Shown in pieces: positions 25,083 to 34,434 of a stretch of 64,000 nucleotides of DNA. Origin of the DNA: Streptococcus suis (GTDB taxonomy: Bacteria > Bacillota > Bacilli > Lactobacillales > Streptococcaceae). How positions within the stretch are numbered: the stretch's first letter is position 1; every line of letters starts with the position of its first letter. Below the pieces are notes generated by a model, which had not been told where the DNA came from, searched no databases, and was given only the letters and a program-made list of their open reading frames with translations. The translations under genes were made by a program, and so were the position numbers. Where the stretch lies: the NCBI GenBank assembly GCA_002831545.1, contig CP025095.1, positions 1,116,001-1,180,000 on the forward strand, written 5' to 3'.

Positions 25083-25617
25083 CACCATGAAAGAGGCTTT
25101 GTCTGAAATGGAGAAGGTCGATTACCAAGAGTTTATCAAGGCCTTTCTCTCTTTGGAATTAAGTATTTCTGATAGAACAATCCTCAATCAGGTTTATCAA
25201 GATTATATGGATGAAGATGACCTATCCTTGATTAGTGATGAGCTACGAGTTAAAGTTGATAGTTATCAGGATGAAGTACAGGCAGATATGACTGACATTC
25301 TAGAAAAGTTGTACCGAACAGGGGAAGGCTCTAGTTTTATTATGGATCTGATGTCTTCAAATAGTCTTTCAGACACCTTGGAACAGTATGAGGTTTTGGA
25401 TAGTGACGATTATTCACCACTTAGCCTTGAAACCTTACAGGACATGATTCAACAGGAATTGGCTATTTCCAGTCAGGATTATTTTGGAGATTTGGTTCAC
25501 CTTGCCTTGCAAAAAGATTTACTAGACCAGAAAAGTCATTTCTTACAACACTATGTGGCAACTGTAATGGAAGGTATTCCGCAAGAAAAAGACCAACGAG
25601 CCTTGGTCCTAGACTAA
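25066..25617 (+). CDS. acidic helical ICE protein (183 aa)
   Basis: The start at 25066 follows AAAGGAG and overlaps the end of the calcium-binding ORF by 17 bases. The product is acidic and helical without membrane segments. I recognise it only as a conserved neighbour of the adhesin and giant methylase genes in this ICE family; its function is unknown. A strong terminator follows at 25625. Confidence 0.7.
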   Translation: MAWNFDTMKEALSEMEKVDYQEFIKAFLSLELSISDRTILNQVYQDYMDEDDLSLISDELRVKVDSYQDEVQADMTDILEKLYRTGEGSSFIMDLMSSNSLSDTLEQYEVLDSDDYSPLSLETLQDMIQQELAISSQDYFGDLVHLALQKDLLDQKSHFLQHYVATVMEGIPQEKDQRALVLD

Positions 25618-25624
25618 AACGAAG

Positions 25625-25655
25625 GGCTGAGAAAAGAATCTCAGCTCTTTTTTTG
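25625..25655 (+). terminator. terminator before the methylase-SNF2 gene
   Basis: GGCTGAGA (25625-25632) and TCTCAGCT (25639-25646) form an 8-bp stem followed by CTTTTTTT. The next gene starts 14 bases later with its own GGGAGG site. Confidence 0.9.
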
Positions 25656-25668
25656 ATGGGAGGGAAAA

Positions 25669-28600
25669 ATGAATCAAGAAGTCTTACTACAAATGATGAG
25701 AGCCACCATTCCTCGTGATAGAGCCCTGCTTGAAGCGTTTTTATATTACCAAGCAGAGCATTTTGATGAGGAGTGGGAAAGTCTTATTCGTCAGTTTTTA
25801 ACCAATAGGCAAGAAATAAATAAGTCTGTTCAAGTACTTCACTTTGAGACAGATATTTCAGCTTTTGTTCAGGCTAGTCCTTATGATACTGCTCATGATT
25901 TATTGACCTATACACAAGTATTCGGCCAAACTGGTCTCCAAAAACTCGACAAACTATCGCCGTCTGAAAAAGACTTGGTGATTGAAGTGGCCTTGTTTAA
26001 TCTGGCCACTCGGTTTCAATTATTAGATTCCAATGGTCACTACCAAACCATATCGCCGGATTCACTCTTACAAAAGAGTAGGGGAGCTAATTTGGTCAAT
26101 GTGTATCGTGTGGCTAATAATTTAGCGGATCGAATCAGCCGAGATATTGAACAGTTTCTCTTAACTTACGAGCCTGAGCTTGAAACAAGAGCTGATGAAA
26201 CTGTTCTAGAAAATGAAGAAACTGTTGATGAGCACAAAACAAGTGTTCATCAAGTAATATCATTTAGAGAAGATGGCTCTCTCATCATTGCTAGTTTGGA
26301 TGTAGATTTGTCTCAACTAGATGTTCAAACAGGAAAAACCAGTCATCTGCCAGCTTATGAAGAGTTGTCATTACGACGTAAATTTGAGATTCTAACATAT
26401 TTTGACCAAATTCGTAATGAACGTTCAAAAGTCCCAAGTTTTAGACGAGGTGATTTTGATACTGAGATGGAAATGACACCAGTCTTTGATGGCGAGGAGT
26501 TACTTACCTATCTAGAGGCTGATGGTAGTCCCTATGAGTTGAAAAGAACTTTGACTAGAGTCGAAGAAAAGGAATTAGAAAAAATTGGACAAGCCATTAG
26601 GATAGAAAATCAAGAAAAATTGACTCAAGTGGGGATTGAGCTATCTCAGTTTGACCCAGACCAAGTCGGTATTTTATTGGATGCGGCTGGTCGTTTTCGT
26701 TTAAAAAATGCGGACCTTGCTTTATTAGGTGGTTATCCCAAAGCCTCGGTAACTCAACTAGCCCTTGCGACAGAACTACTCCAAATGGGATTGAGTCATG
26801 AAAAGGTTGAATTTTTCTTTGGTAGCCAGCTTTCCCTTGAAGAGCTGCGACAAGTTGCCTACGCCTTTTTACACGAAGAACTCAGCAGAGAAGATGCGGA
26901 GTATTTTGAAAAAGATAAGGGCAACCAGCCAGATTTGACCTTTAGAAATTGGAAGAACAAGCTAGAGAAAGCTGAGACGAAAGTAGTGGTTGATGAAGAA
27001 TTTTCGGAAAATCCACTGGTTCAGAGAGTATTGGACACTTATCCTCTGGGGGCATTGGTTTCCTATAAGGGACAGGATTTTGAGGTCATGTCGGTCAGCG
27101 ATGCTCGATTGAACGGTTTGATTCGGATTGAGTTAGTCAATGATTTTTCGGTTATCATTGAACAAAATCCAGTTCTTTATGTGAGGACCTGGGAAGAAGT
27201 CAGTCAGGCACTTCATCAGCTAAAGTCAGAACAACAAACAGAGTTAGAAGAAACGGACCAAGAATTAAACCTATTCTCATTTCTGGAAGAGGAGCCAGTT
27301 CAGAGTATTGGACTATTGGAACCCGATGGTTCTGAAAAAGGTCAAAACGATACTGATCTTGAAGAAACAGATAGTCAAATTCCTGAAGAGGTAGTCGTCG
27401 AAACAATTCCTGAGATTCCAGTAACGGACTTTTATTTTCCAGAAGATATGACGGACTTTTATCCAAAGACTGCTAGAGATAAGGTTGAGACAAACATTGC
27501 GGCCATTCGTTTGGTAAAAAATCTAGAAGTAGAGCACCGCAATGCTTCATCAAGTGAACAAGAACTCCTTGCCAAGTATGTGGGCTGGGGTGGACTTGCC
27601 AATGATTTCTTTGATGACTATAATCCAAAATTTTCTAAGGAACGAGAAGAACTGAAAAGCCTAGTCACAGATAAAGAGTATTCGGATATGAAACAGTCCT
27701 CTCTGACAGCCTATTATACAGACCCTGCCCTGATCCGTCAGATGTGGGATAAGTTGGAAAGAGATGGCTTTACAGGCGGCAAAATCCTAGATCCTTCCAT
27801 GGGAACAGGGAATTTTTTTGCGGCTATGCCCAAACACTTAAGAGAAAAGAGTGAGTTATATGGTGTGGAATTAGATACTATTACAGGAGCTATTGCCAAA
27901 CACCTTCATCCCAATAGTCACATTGAAATTAAGGGCTTTGAGACGGTGGCTTTTAACGACAATAGTTTTGATTTGGTGATTTCAAATGTGCCCTTTGCCA
28001 ATATACGAATTGCGGATAACAGGTACGATAGGCCTTACATGATTCATGACTACTTTGTCAAAAAGTCACTTGATTTGGTCCATGATGGTGGACAAGTAGC
28101 GATTATCTCTTCCACAGGAACTATGGATAAGCGAACAGAAAACATCTTACAAGATATTCGTGAGACAACTGAATTTCTTGGTGGGGTTCGACTGCCTGAT
28201 TCTGCCTTTAAGGCCATTGCGGGAACGAGTGTCACAACGGATATGTTATTCTTCCAGAAACACCTGAACAAGGAATATGTGGCAGACGACTTAGCCTTTT
28301 CAGGTTCCATTCGTTATGATAAGGATAGTCGCATTTGGCTCAATCCTTACTTTGATGGGGAATACAATAGCCAAGTGCTAGGAACCTACGAGGTCAGAAA
28401 TTTTAACGGCGGAACACTTTCTGTTAAGGGGACTAGTGATGACTTGATTGCAAGTGTCCAAACTGCTCTAAATCACGTTAAGGCCCCAAGAGAGATTGAT
28501 AGAAATGAGGTCATCGTTAATCCAATTGTGTTGACCAAACAAGTCATTGATACCTCCATTCCAGCTGAAATGAGGGAGAATCTGGGTCAGTACAGTTTTG

Positions 28601-29871
28601 GTTACCAGGGTTCTACAGTTTACTATCGAGATAATAAAGGCATTCGAGTCGGAACCAAGACGGAAGAAATCAGTTACTATGTCGATGAAGAGGGCAACTT
28701 CAAAGCATGGGACACCAAACATTCTCAAAAGCAGATTGATCGCTTTAATGCCTTAGAAGTGACTGATAACACTGCTCTGGATGTCTATGTGACCGATGAT
28801 GCAGCTAAACGCGGACAATTTAAGGGTTATTATAAAAAGTCAGTTTTCTATGAAGCTCCTTTGTCTGATAAAGAAGTGGCACGAATCAAAGGAATGGTCG
28901 ATATTCGCAATGCTTACCAAGAGGTCATTGCCATTCAACGCCATTATGACTATGATAAGAAGACCTTTAACCACTTGTTAGGTAAACTCAATCGTACCTA
29001 TGATAGCTTTGTCAAACGCTATGGGTATTTGAATAGTGCTGTGAACCGCAATCTTTTTGATAGTGATGATAAGTATTCGCTTCTTGCTAGTTTGGAAGAT
29101 GAAAGTCTGGATCCAAGTGGAAAGTCTGTTATCTATACTAAATCTCTTGCCTTTGAGAAGGCTCTAGTGCGTCCTGAAAAAGAGGTTAAAAAGGTACATA
29201 CTGCCCTTGATGCCTTAAATTCGAGCTTGGCTGACGGACGAGGTGTTGATTTCGCTTATATGATGTCTATCTATCAGGTTGATTCGCAGATGACCTTGAT
29301 TGAGGAGTTAGGCGACCTCATTATGCCTGATCCTGAGAAGTATTTGAATGGAGAATTGACCTATGTTTCTCGCCAAGACTTTCTGTCAGGGGATGTCGTC
29401 ACTAAGTTAGAAATGGTAGATTTATTCGTCAAACAAGACAATCAGGACTTTAACTGGCCACATTATGCAGGGTTACTTGAGACGGTCAAACCAGCACGTA
29501 TTACTTTAGCAGACATGTTGGAACAATCAAAAGGCTTCTTAACTAACATTCAGACGGTGAAAATTCCTAATGATTGTCAAGGTGTATTTTTTGTTCAAGA
29601 TAGCATGAAACATATTGATGAACTAAGCCCATTAGCAAAACACAATCTGAAAAAGGTTGTTAATCGCAATGCTTATTTACCTGATTCTGATAAGATAGAA
29701 TTAAGTAAGGAAATTGAAAATACCAATAAAGATCAATCCCAAGAATTGGATAAAGACGTACCAGAAAAAAATGAAGTGACTGTAAAAATGTTCCAATTTG
29801 CGAAGTCAATTAATCGCTTGTTGAGTGGTAACCAACTACAGAAAAAACGAAACCTAGACAAATTGATTAAA
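25669..29871 (+). pseudogene. giant N6-adenine methylase/SNF2 helicase gene, N-terminal part
   Basis: About 1400 codons are intact before insert 2. The first 550 residues are ICE-specific. A methylase domain follows with DPSMGTGNFF (SAM motif I, near residue 710) and a SNVPFA version of the NPPF catalytic motif near 767. In intact ICEs this protein continues into a SNF2-type helicase and exceeds 2000 residues. It is thought to act in DNA processing or in protecting incoming ICE DNA. The last about 110 residues before the insert (from NIQTVKIPND on) do not look like the expected SNF2 linker, so some native sequence may already be replaced. The frame ends inside the erm promoter at 29892. Confidence 0.8.
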
Positions 29872-29883
29872 ATTTTGTATAAT
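29855..29883 (+). promoter_or_regulatory. promoter of erm(B) copy 2
   Basis: TATAAT at 29878-29883 is preceded 17 bp upstream by TAGACA (29855-29860). The -35 lies outside the sequence shared with insert 1, so this copy uses a different and closer-to-consensus -35 box. Confidence 0.6.
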
Positions 29884-29940
29884 AGGAATTGAAGTTAAAT
29901 TAGATGCTAAAAATTTGTAATTAAGAAGGAGGGATTCGTC

Positions 29941-30036
29941 ATGTTGGTATTCCAAATGCGTTATCAAATGCGTTATGTAGATAAAACATCTACTGTTTTG
30001 AAACAGACTAAAAACAGTGATTACGCAGATAAATAA
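29941..30036 (+). CDS. ermBL: erm(B) leader peptide, copy 2 (31 aa)
   Basis: The sequence is identical to the leader at 2711-2806, including the 12-bp tandem duplication. It again lies 124 bases before erm(B), so copy 2 should also be under macrolide-induced stalling control. Confidence 0.85.
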   Translation: MLVFQMRYQMRYVDKTSTVLKQTKNSDYADK

Positions 30037-30160
30037 ATACGTTAGATTAATTCCTACCAGTGACTAATCTTATGACTTTTTAAACAGATAACTAAAATTA
30101 CAAACAAATCGTTTAACTTCTGTATTTGTTTATAGATGTAATCACTTCAGGAGTGATTAA

Positions 30161-30898
30161 ATGAACAAAAATATAAAATATTCTCAAAACTTTTTAACGA
30201 GTGAAAAAGTACTCAACCAAATAATAAAACAATTGAATTTAAAAGAAACCGATACCGTTTACGAAATTGGAACAGGTAAAGGGCATTTAACGACGAAACT
30301 GGCTAAAATAAGTAAACAGGTAACGTCTATTGAATTAGACAGTCATCTATTCAACTTATCGTCAGAAAAATTAAAACTGAATACTCGTGTCACTTTAATT
30401 CACCAAGATATTCTACAGTTTCAATTCCCTAACAAACAGAGGTATAAAATTGTTGGGAATATTCCTTACCATTTAAGCACACAAATTATTAAAAAAGTGG
30501 TTTTTGAAAGCCATGCGTCTGATATCTATCTGATTGTTGAAGAAGGATTCTACAAGCGTACCTTGGATATTCACCGAACACTAGGGTTGCTCTTGCACAC
30601 TCAAGTCTCGATTCAGCAATTGCTTAAGCTGCCAGCGGAATGCTTTCATCCTAAACCAAAAGTAAACAGTGTCTTAATAAAACTTACCCGCCATACCACA
30701 GATGTTCCAGATAAATATTGGAAGCTATATACGTACTTTGTTTCAAAATGGGTCAATCGAGAATATCGTCAACTGTTTACTAAAAATCAGTTTCATCAAG
30801 CAATGAAACACGCCAAAGTAAACAATTTAAGTACCGTTACTTATGAGCAAGTATTGTCTATTTTTAATAGTTATCTATTATTTAACGGGAGGAAATAA
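30161..30898 (+). CDS. erm(B): erm(B) copy 2, 23S rRNA N6-dimethyltransferase
   Basis: This is full-length Erm(B), 245 residues, with the standard NIPYH motif IV (N100). It differs from copy 1 at that codon and by one silent change (GAT for GAC at the aspartate of HASDIYL). It methylates A2058 and gives MLS(B) resistance. The leader and promoter are present, so this is the copy most likely to be inducible and fully active. Confidence 0.97.
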   Translation: MNKNIKYSQNFLTSEKVLNQIIKQLNLKETDTVYEIGTGKGHLTTKLAKISKQVTSIELDSHLFNLSSEKLKLNTRVTLIHQDILQFQFPNKQRYKIVGNIPYHLSTQIIKKVVFESHASDIYLIVEEGFYKRTLDIHRTLGLLLHTQVSIQQLLKLPAECFHPKPKVNSVLIKLTRHTTDVPDKYWKLYTYFVSKWVNREYRQLFTKNQFHQAMKHAKVNNLSTVTYEQVLSIFNSYLLFNGRK

Positions 30899-30902
30899 TT
30901 CT

Positions 30903-31034
30903 ATGAGTCGCTTTTGTAAATTTGGAAAGTTACACGTTACTAAAGGGAATGTAGATAAATTATTAGGTATACTACTGACAGCTTCCAAGGAGCTAAAGAG
31001 GTCCCTAGCGCCTACGGGGAATTTGTATCGATAA
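30903..31034 (+). CDS. short ORF downstream of erm(B), copy 2 (43 aa)
   Basis: Identical to the short frame after copy 1, including the GGGAGG site and the run into the Tn917 terminal repeat. Function unknown; possibly not a true gene. Confidence 0.45.
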   Translation: MSRFCKFGKLHVTKGNVDKLLGILLTASKELKRSLAPTGNLYR

Positions 31035-31068
31035 GGGGTACAAATTCCCACTAAGCGCTCGGGACCCC
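31000..31068 (+). repeat. Tn917-type terminal inverted repeat, copy 2
   Basis: This is the same fold-back repeat as at 3770-3838, ending in GGGACCCC at 31068 and followed directly by the topoisomerase remnant. It confirms that inserts 1 and 2 descend from one Tn917 insertion event. Confidence 0.8.
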
Positions 31069-31328
31069 TTGTAGGAAAATGTCCTAAGTGTGGCAACAAT
31101 ATTGTATTAAAAAAATCGTTTTATGGTTGTTCAAATTATCCTGAATGTACCTTCACTTTAGCTGAACATTTTAGAAAGAAAAAACTCACCAAAACAAATG
31201 TAAAAGAATTACTAGAGGGAAAAGAAACCCTGGTAAAAGGAATCAAAACGAAAGATAGAAAGTCCTACAATGCCGTTGTAAAAATCGGAGAAAAGGGATA
31301 TATTGATTTTATATCTTTCTCAAAATAA
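31068..31328 (+). pseudogene. type IA topoisomerase 3' remnant, copy 2
   Basis: The zinc-ribbon tail is the same as at 3838-4098, with a few base changes at the end (TTTCTCAAAATAAAC) that are shared with the inverted copy 3 but not with copy 1. Copies 2 and 3 are therefore closer relatives. Not functional. Confidence 0.85.
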
Positions 31329-31363
31329 ACATAAAATCCCTTTAAAGAGGGCTTTTATATATT

Positions 31364-31393
31364 AATCACAAATCACTTGTGATTTGTGATTCC
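31364..31393 (+). promoter_or_regulatory. shortened omega operator before the delta remnant
   Basis: Only about four WATCACW heptads remain (AATCACA AATCACT TGTGATT TGTGATT), against about nine in insert 1. Loss of heptads would weaken omega repression here, but the downstream delta gene is broken. Confidence 0.8.
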
Positions 31394-31437
31394 TAATGAT
31401 ACAATATTACTATACAAAAAAAGAATGGGGCGTAGTT

Positions 31438-31506
31438 ATGGAGAAGGAAGAACTCAAAATACTTGAAGAATTAAGACGTATTTTAAACAGTAAAAATGAA
31501 GCGATT
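31438..31506 (+). pseudogene. delta (parA) 5' remnant
   Basis: The first 23 codons of delta (MEKEELKILEELRR...) are intact up to AAAAATGAAGCGATT. There the sequence switches to the sat4 gene, so the ATPase core is missing. The 3' part reappears at 32898. Confidence 0.85.
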
Positions 31507-31946
31507 GGACCTTTACAGAATTACTCTATGAAGCGCCATATTTAAAAAGCTACCAAGACGAAGAGGATGAAGAGGATGAGGAGGCAGATTGCCTTGAATA
31601 TATTGACAATACTGATAAGATAATATATCTTTACTACCAAGACGATAAATGCGTCGGAAAAGTTAAACTGCGAAAAAATTGGAACCGGTACGCTTATATA
31701 GAAGATATCGCCGTATGTAAGGATTTCAGGGGGCAAGGCATAGGCAGCGCGCTTATCAATATATCTATAGAATGGGCAAAGCATAAAAACTTGCATGGAC
31801 TAATGCTTGAAACCCAGGACAATAACCTTATAGCTTGTAAATTCTATCATAATTGTGGTTTCAAAATCGGCTCCGTCGATACTATGTTATACGCCAACTT
31901 TGAAAACAACTTTGAAAAAGCTGTTTTCTGGTATTTAAGGTTTTAG
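31506..31946 (+). pseudogene. sat4: sat4 streptothricin acetyltransferase, 5'-truncated
   Basis: An open frame from the delta junction encodes the last 146 residues of Sat4 (WTFTELLYEAPYLK... to FWYLRF), including the GNAT acetyl-CoA site RGQGIGSALI. About the first 34 residues and the start codon are missing. The delta start could in principle drive a short fusion, but the frames do not give a full enzyme. It is the usual upstream partner of aph(3')-IIIa in the aadE-sat4-aphA-3 cluster, of which aadE is lost here. Confidence 0.9.
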
Positions 31947-32038
31947 AATGCAAGGAACAGTGAATTGGAGTTCGTCTTGTTATAATTAGCTTCTTGGGGT
32001 ATCTTTAAATACTGTAGAAAAGAGGAAGGAAATAATAA

Positions 32039-32833
32039 ATGGCTAAAATGAGAATATCACCGGAATTGAAAAAACTGATCGAAAAATACCGCTGCGTAAA
32101 AGATACGGAAGGAATGTCTCCTGCTAAGGTATATAAGCTGGTGGGAGAAAATGAAAACCTATATTTAAAAATGACGGACAGCCGGTATAAAGGGACCACC
32201 TATGATGTGGAACGGGAAAAGGACATGATGCTATGGCTGGAAGGAAAGCTGCCTGTTCCAAAGGTCCTGCACTTTGAACGGCATGATGGCTGGAGCAATC
32301 TGCTCATGAGTGAGGCCGATGGCGTCCTTTGCTCGGAAGAGTATGAAGATGAACAAAGCCCTGAAAAGATTATCGAGCTGTATGCGGAGTGCATCAGGCT
32401 CTTTCACTCCATCGACATATCGGATTGTCCCTATACGAATAGCTTAGACAGCCGCTTAGCCGAATTGGATTACTTACTGAATAACGATCTGGCCGATGTG
32501 GATTGCGAAAACTGGGAAGAAGACACTCCATTTAAAGATCCGCGCGAGCTGTATGATTTTTTAAAGACGGAAAAGCCCGAAGAGGAACTTGTCTTTTCCC
32601 ACGGCGACCTGGGAGACAGCAACATCTTTGTGAAAGATGGCAAAGTAAGTGGCTTTATTGATCTTGGGAGAAGCGGCAGGGCGGACAAGTGGTATGACAT
32701 TGCCTTCTGCGTCCGGTCGATCAGGGAGGATATCGGGGAAGAACAGTATGTCGAGCTATTTTTTGACTTACTGGGGATCAAGCCTGATTGGGAGAAAATA
32801 AAATATTATATTTTACTGGATGAATTGTTTTAG
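32039..32833 (+). CDS. aph(3')-IIIa: aminoglycoside 3'-phosphotransferase APH(3')-IIIa
   Basis: The full 264-residue kinase starts after GAGGAAGGAAATAATAA. The Brenner-type motif FSHGDLGDSNIF (catalytic aspartate about residue 190) and FIDLGRSGRADKWYD (metal-binding aspartate about 208) are intact. It phosphorylates the 3'-hydroxyl of kanamycin, neomycin and amikacin. A TATAAT lies at 31981-31986, in the sat4 to aph gap. GC content is higher than in the surrounding plasmid DNA, in line with its foreign origin. Confidence 0.98.
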   Translation: MAKMRISPELKKLIEKYRCVKDTEGMSPAKVYKLVGENENLYLKMTDSRYKGTTYDVEREKDMMLWLEGKLPVPKVLHFERHDGWSNLLMSEADGVLCSEEYEDEQSPEKIIELYAECIRLFHSIDISDCPYTNSLDSRLAELDYLLNNDLADVDCENWEEDTPFKDPRELYDFLKTEKPEEELVFSHGDLGDSNIFVKDGKVSGFIDLGRSGRADKWYDIAFCVRSIREDIGEEQYVELFFDLLGIKPDWEKIKYYILLDELF

Positions 32834-32842
32834 TACCTAGAT

Positions 32843-32887
32843 TTAGATGTCTAAAAAGCTTTAACTACAAGCTTTTTAGACATCTAA
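32843..32887 (+). terminator. long perfect hairpin after aph(3')-IIIa
   Basis: A 19-bp perfect inverted repeat (32843-32861 and 32869-32887, TTAGATGTCTAAAAAGCTT and complement) with a 7-base loop is followed by a T-rich CTTTTC. It ends the resistance cassette and lies at the border back to delta. Confidence 0.85.
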
Positions 32888-32897
32888 TCTTTTCTGA

Positions 32898-33357
32898 TCT
32901 TTTAGCACCTTTAAAAAGTGACTTTGATCTCATTATTATTGATACTGTACCAACGCCAAGCGTTTATACAAATAATGCAATCGTGGCAAGTGATTACGTC
33001 ATGATCCCTTTACAAGCAGAAGAAGAAAGTACAAACAACATTCAAAACTATATTTCCTATTTGATTGATTTACAAGAACAGTTTAACCCTGGACTAGATA
33101 TGATCGGTTTTGTTCCTTATTTAGTTGATACGGACAGCACAACGATAAAATCAAACCTGGAAGAACTGTACAAGCAACATAAAGAAGATAACTTGGTTTT
33201 CCAAAATATTATCAAGCGAAGTAATAAAGTAAGTACCTGGTCTAAAAACGGCATTACAGAACACAAAGGCTATGACAAAAAAGTTTTATCTATGTATGAG
33301 AACGTATTTTTTGAAATGCTTGAGCGAATCATTCAATTAGAAAACGAAAAAGAATAG
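32898..33357 (+). pseudogene. delta (parA) 3' remnant
   Basis: The last about 150 codons of delta (LLAPLKSDFDLIIIDTVP... to LENEKE) remain in frame, with one change (F for Y) from insert 1. It contains the Walker B region but no Walker A, so it cannot be an active ParA. An internal ATG at 32983 could give a 124-residue fragment. Confidence 0.9.
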
Positions 33358-33407
33358 AATCACAAATCACAAGTGATTAATCACAAATCACTTGTGATTT
33401 GTGATTG
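33358..33407 (+). promoter_or_regulatory. omega operator array, copy 2
   Basis: The heptad array before the second omega gene is identical to 5098-5147. Omega made from either copy can bind both arrays. Confidence 0.9.
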
Positions 33408-33448
33408 TTGATGATAAAATAAGAGTAAGAAGAAATAGAAAGAAGTGA

Positions 33449-33664
33449 GTGGTTGTGGGAAATTTAGGCGCACAAAAAGCAAAACGAAATGATACACCAA
33501 TCAGTGCAAAAAAAGATATTATGGGGGATAAGACGGTTCGTGTTCGTGCTGACTTGCACCATATTATAAAAATCGAAACAGCAAAGAATGGCGGAAACGT
33601 AAAAGAAGTTATGGATAAAGCCTTAGAAGAATATATTCGGAAATATTTACCTGACAAACTTTAA
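33449..33664 (+). CDS. omega: omega repressor, copy 2
   Basis: Identical to the 71-residue omega at 5189-5404, with the same GTG start, ribbon-helix-helix strand KTVRVRADL and spacing to epsilon. A second repressor gene should raise omega dosage and tighten repression of both operons. Confidence 0.95.
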   Translation: MVVGNLGAQKAKRNDTPISAKKDIMGDKTVRVRADLHHIIKIETAKNGGNVKEVMDKALEEYIRKYLPDKL

Positions 33665-33680
33665 AAGGAGTGAAAATGAA

Positions 33681-33953
33681 ATGGCAGTTACTTATGAAAA
33701 AACATTTGAAATAGAGATCATTAACGAATTATCGGCAAGCGTTTATAATCGAGTATTAAACTATGTTTTGAATCATGAATTAAATAAAAATGACTCTCAA
33801 TTATTGGAAGTCAATTTATTAAACCAATTAAAGCTTGCAAAACGTGTAAATCTTTTTGATTATTCTTTAGAAGAATTACAAGCCGTTCATGAGTATTGGC
33901 GGTCAATGAATCGCTATTCAAAACAAGTTTTGAATAAAGAGAAAGTGGCTTAA
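33681..33953 (+). CDS. epsilon: epsilon antitoxin, copy 2
   Basis: Identical to the 90-residue antitoxin at 5421-5693. It is followed here only by a truncated toxin, so this copy acts as a spare antitoxin that can neutralise the intact zeta of insert 1. That would soften the addiction effect if insert 1 alone were lost. Confidence 0.95.
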   Translation: MAVTYEKTFEIEIINELSASVYNRVLNYVLNHELNKNDSQLLEVNLLNQLKLAKRVNLFDYSLEELQAVHEYWRSMNRYSKQVLNKEKVA

Positions 33954-33954
33954 T

Positions 33955-34434
33955 ATGGCAAATATAGTCAATTTTACTGACAAACAATTTGAAAATCGCT
34001 TAAATGATAATTTAGAAGAATTGGTTCAAGGAAAAAAAGCGGTTGAATCGCCAACCGCTTTTTTACTTGGTGGGCAACCAGGGTCAGGGAAAACGAGTTT
34101 GCGATCAGCAATTCTTGAAGAAACACAAGGGAATGTTATTGTCATTGATAATGATACCTTTAAACAACAGCACCCTAATTTTGATGAACTAGCGAAACTT
34201 TATGAGAAAGACGTAGTAAAACACGTTACCCCTTATTCTAATCGCATGACAGAAGCGATCATAAGCCGTTTAAGCGATCAAGGCTATAACTTGGTGATTG
34301 AAGGTACAGGACGAACAACAGACGTTCCCATTCAAACCGCAACAATGCTTCAAGCCAAAGGTTATGAAACAAAAATGTATGTCATGGCAGTACCGAAAAT
34401 TGAATCATACTTAGGAACAATTGAACGATATGAA
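33955..34434 (+). pseudogene. zeta: zeta toxin, 3'-truncated
   Basis: The first 160 or so residues match zeta, including the P-loop, then the frame runs into ICE DNA and stops at 34461. From about 34393 the sequence differs from insert 1 (PKIESYLG against PKINSYLG, with several silent changes), so this end comes from another zeta allele. Loss of the C-terminal part removes residues needed for the kinase fold, so activity is unlikely. Confidence 0.85.

Larger units (their letters stand above)
29871..34434 (+). mobile_element. insert 2: erm(B), sat4 remnant, aph(3')-IIIa, omega-epsilon-zeta remnant
   Basis: This is a second copy of the Inc18/Tn917-type block in the same orientation as insert 1. 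It interrupts the methylase-SNF2 gene. It shares the leader, erm(B), topoisomerase remnant, delta ends, omega, epsilon and most of zeta with insert 1. It differs by a truncated sat4 plus aph(3')-IIIa cassette replacing the middle of delta, by fewer omega heptads, and by ending within zeta. No target duplication is visible, and ICE sequence appears to be missing at the junction, which fits recombination with deletion. Confidence 0.85.
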
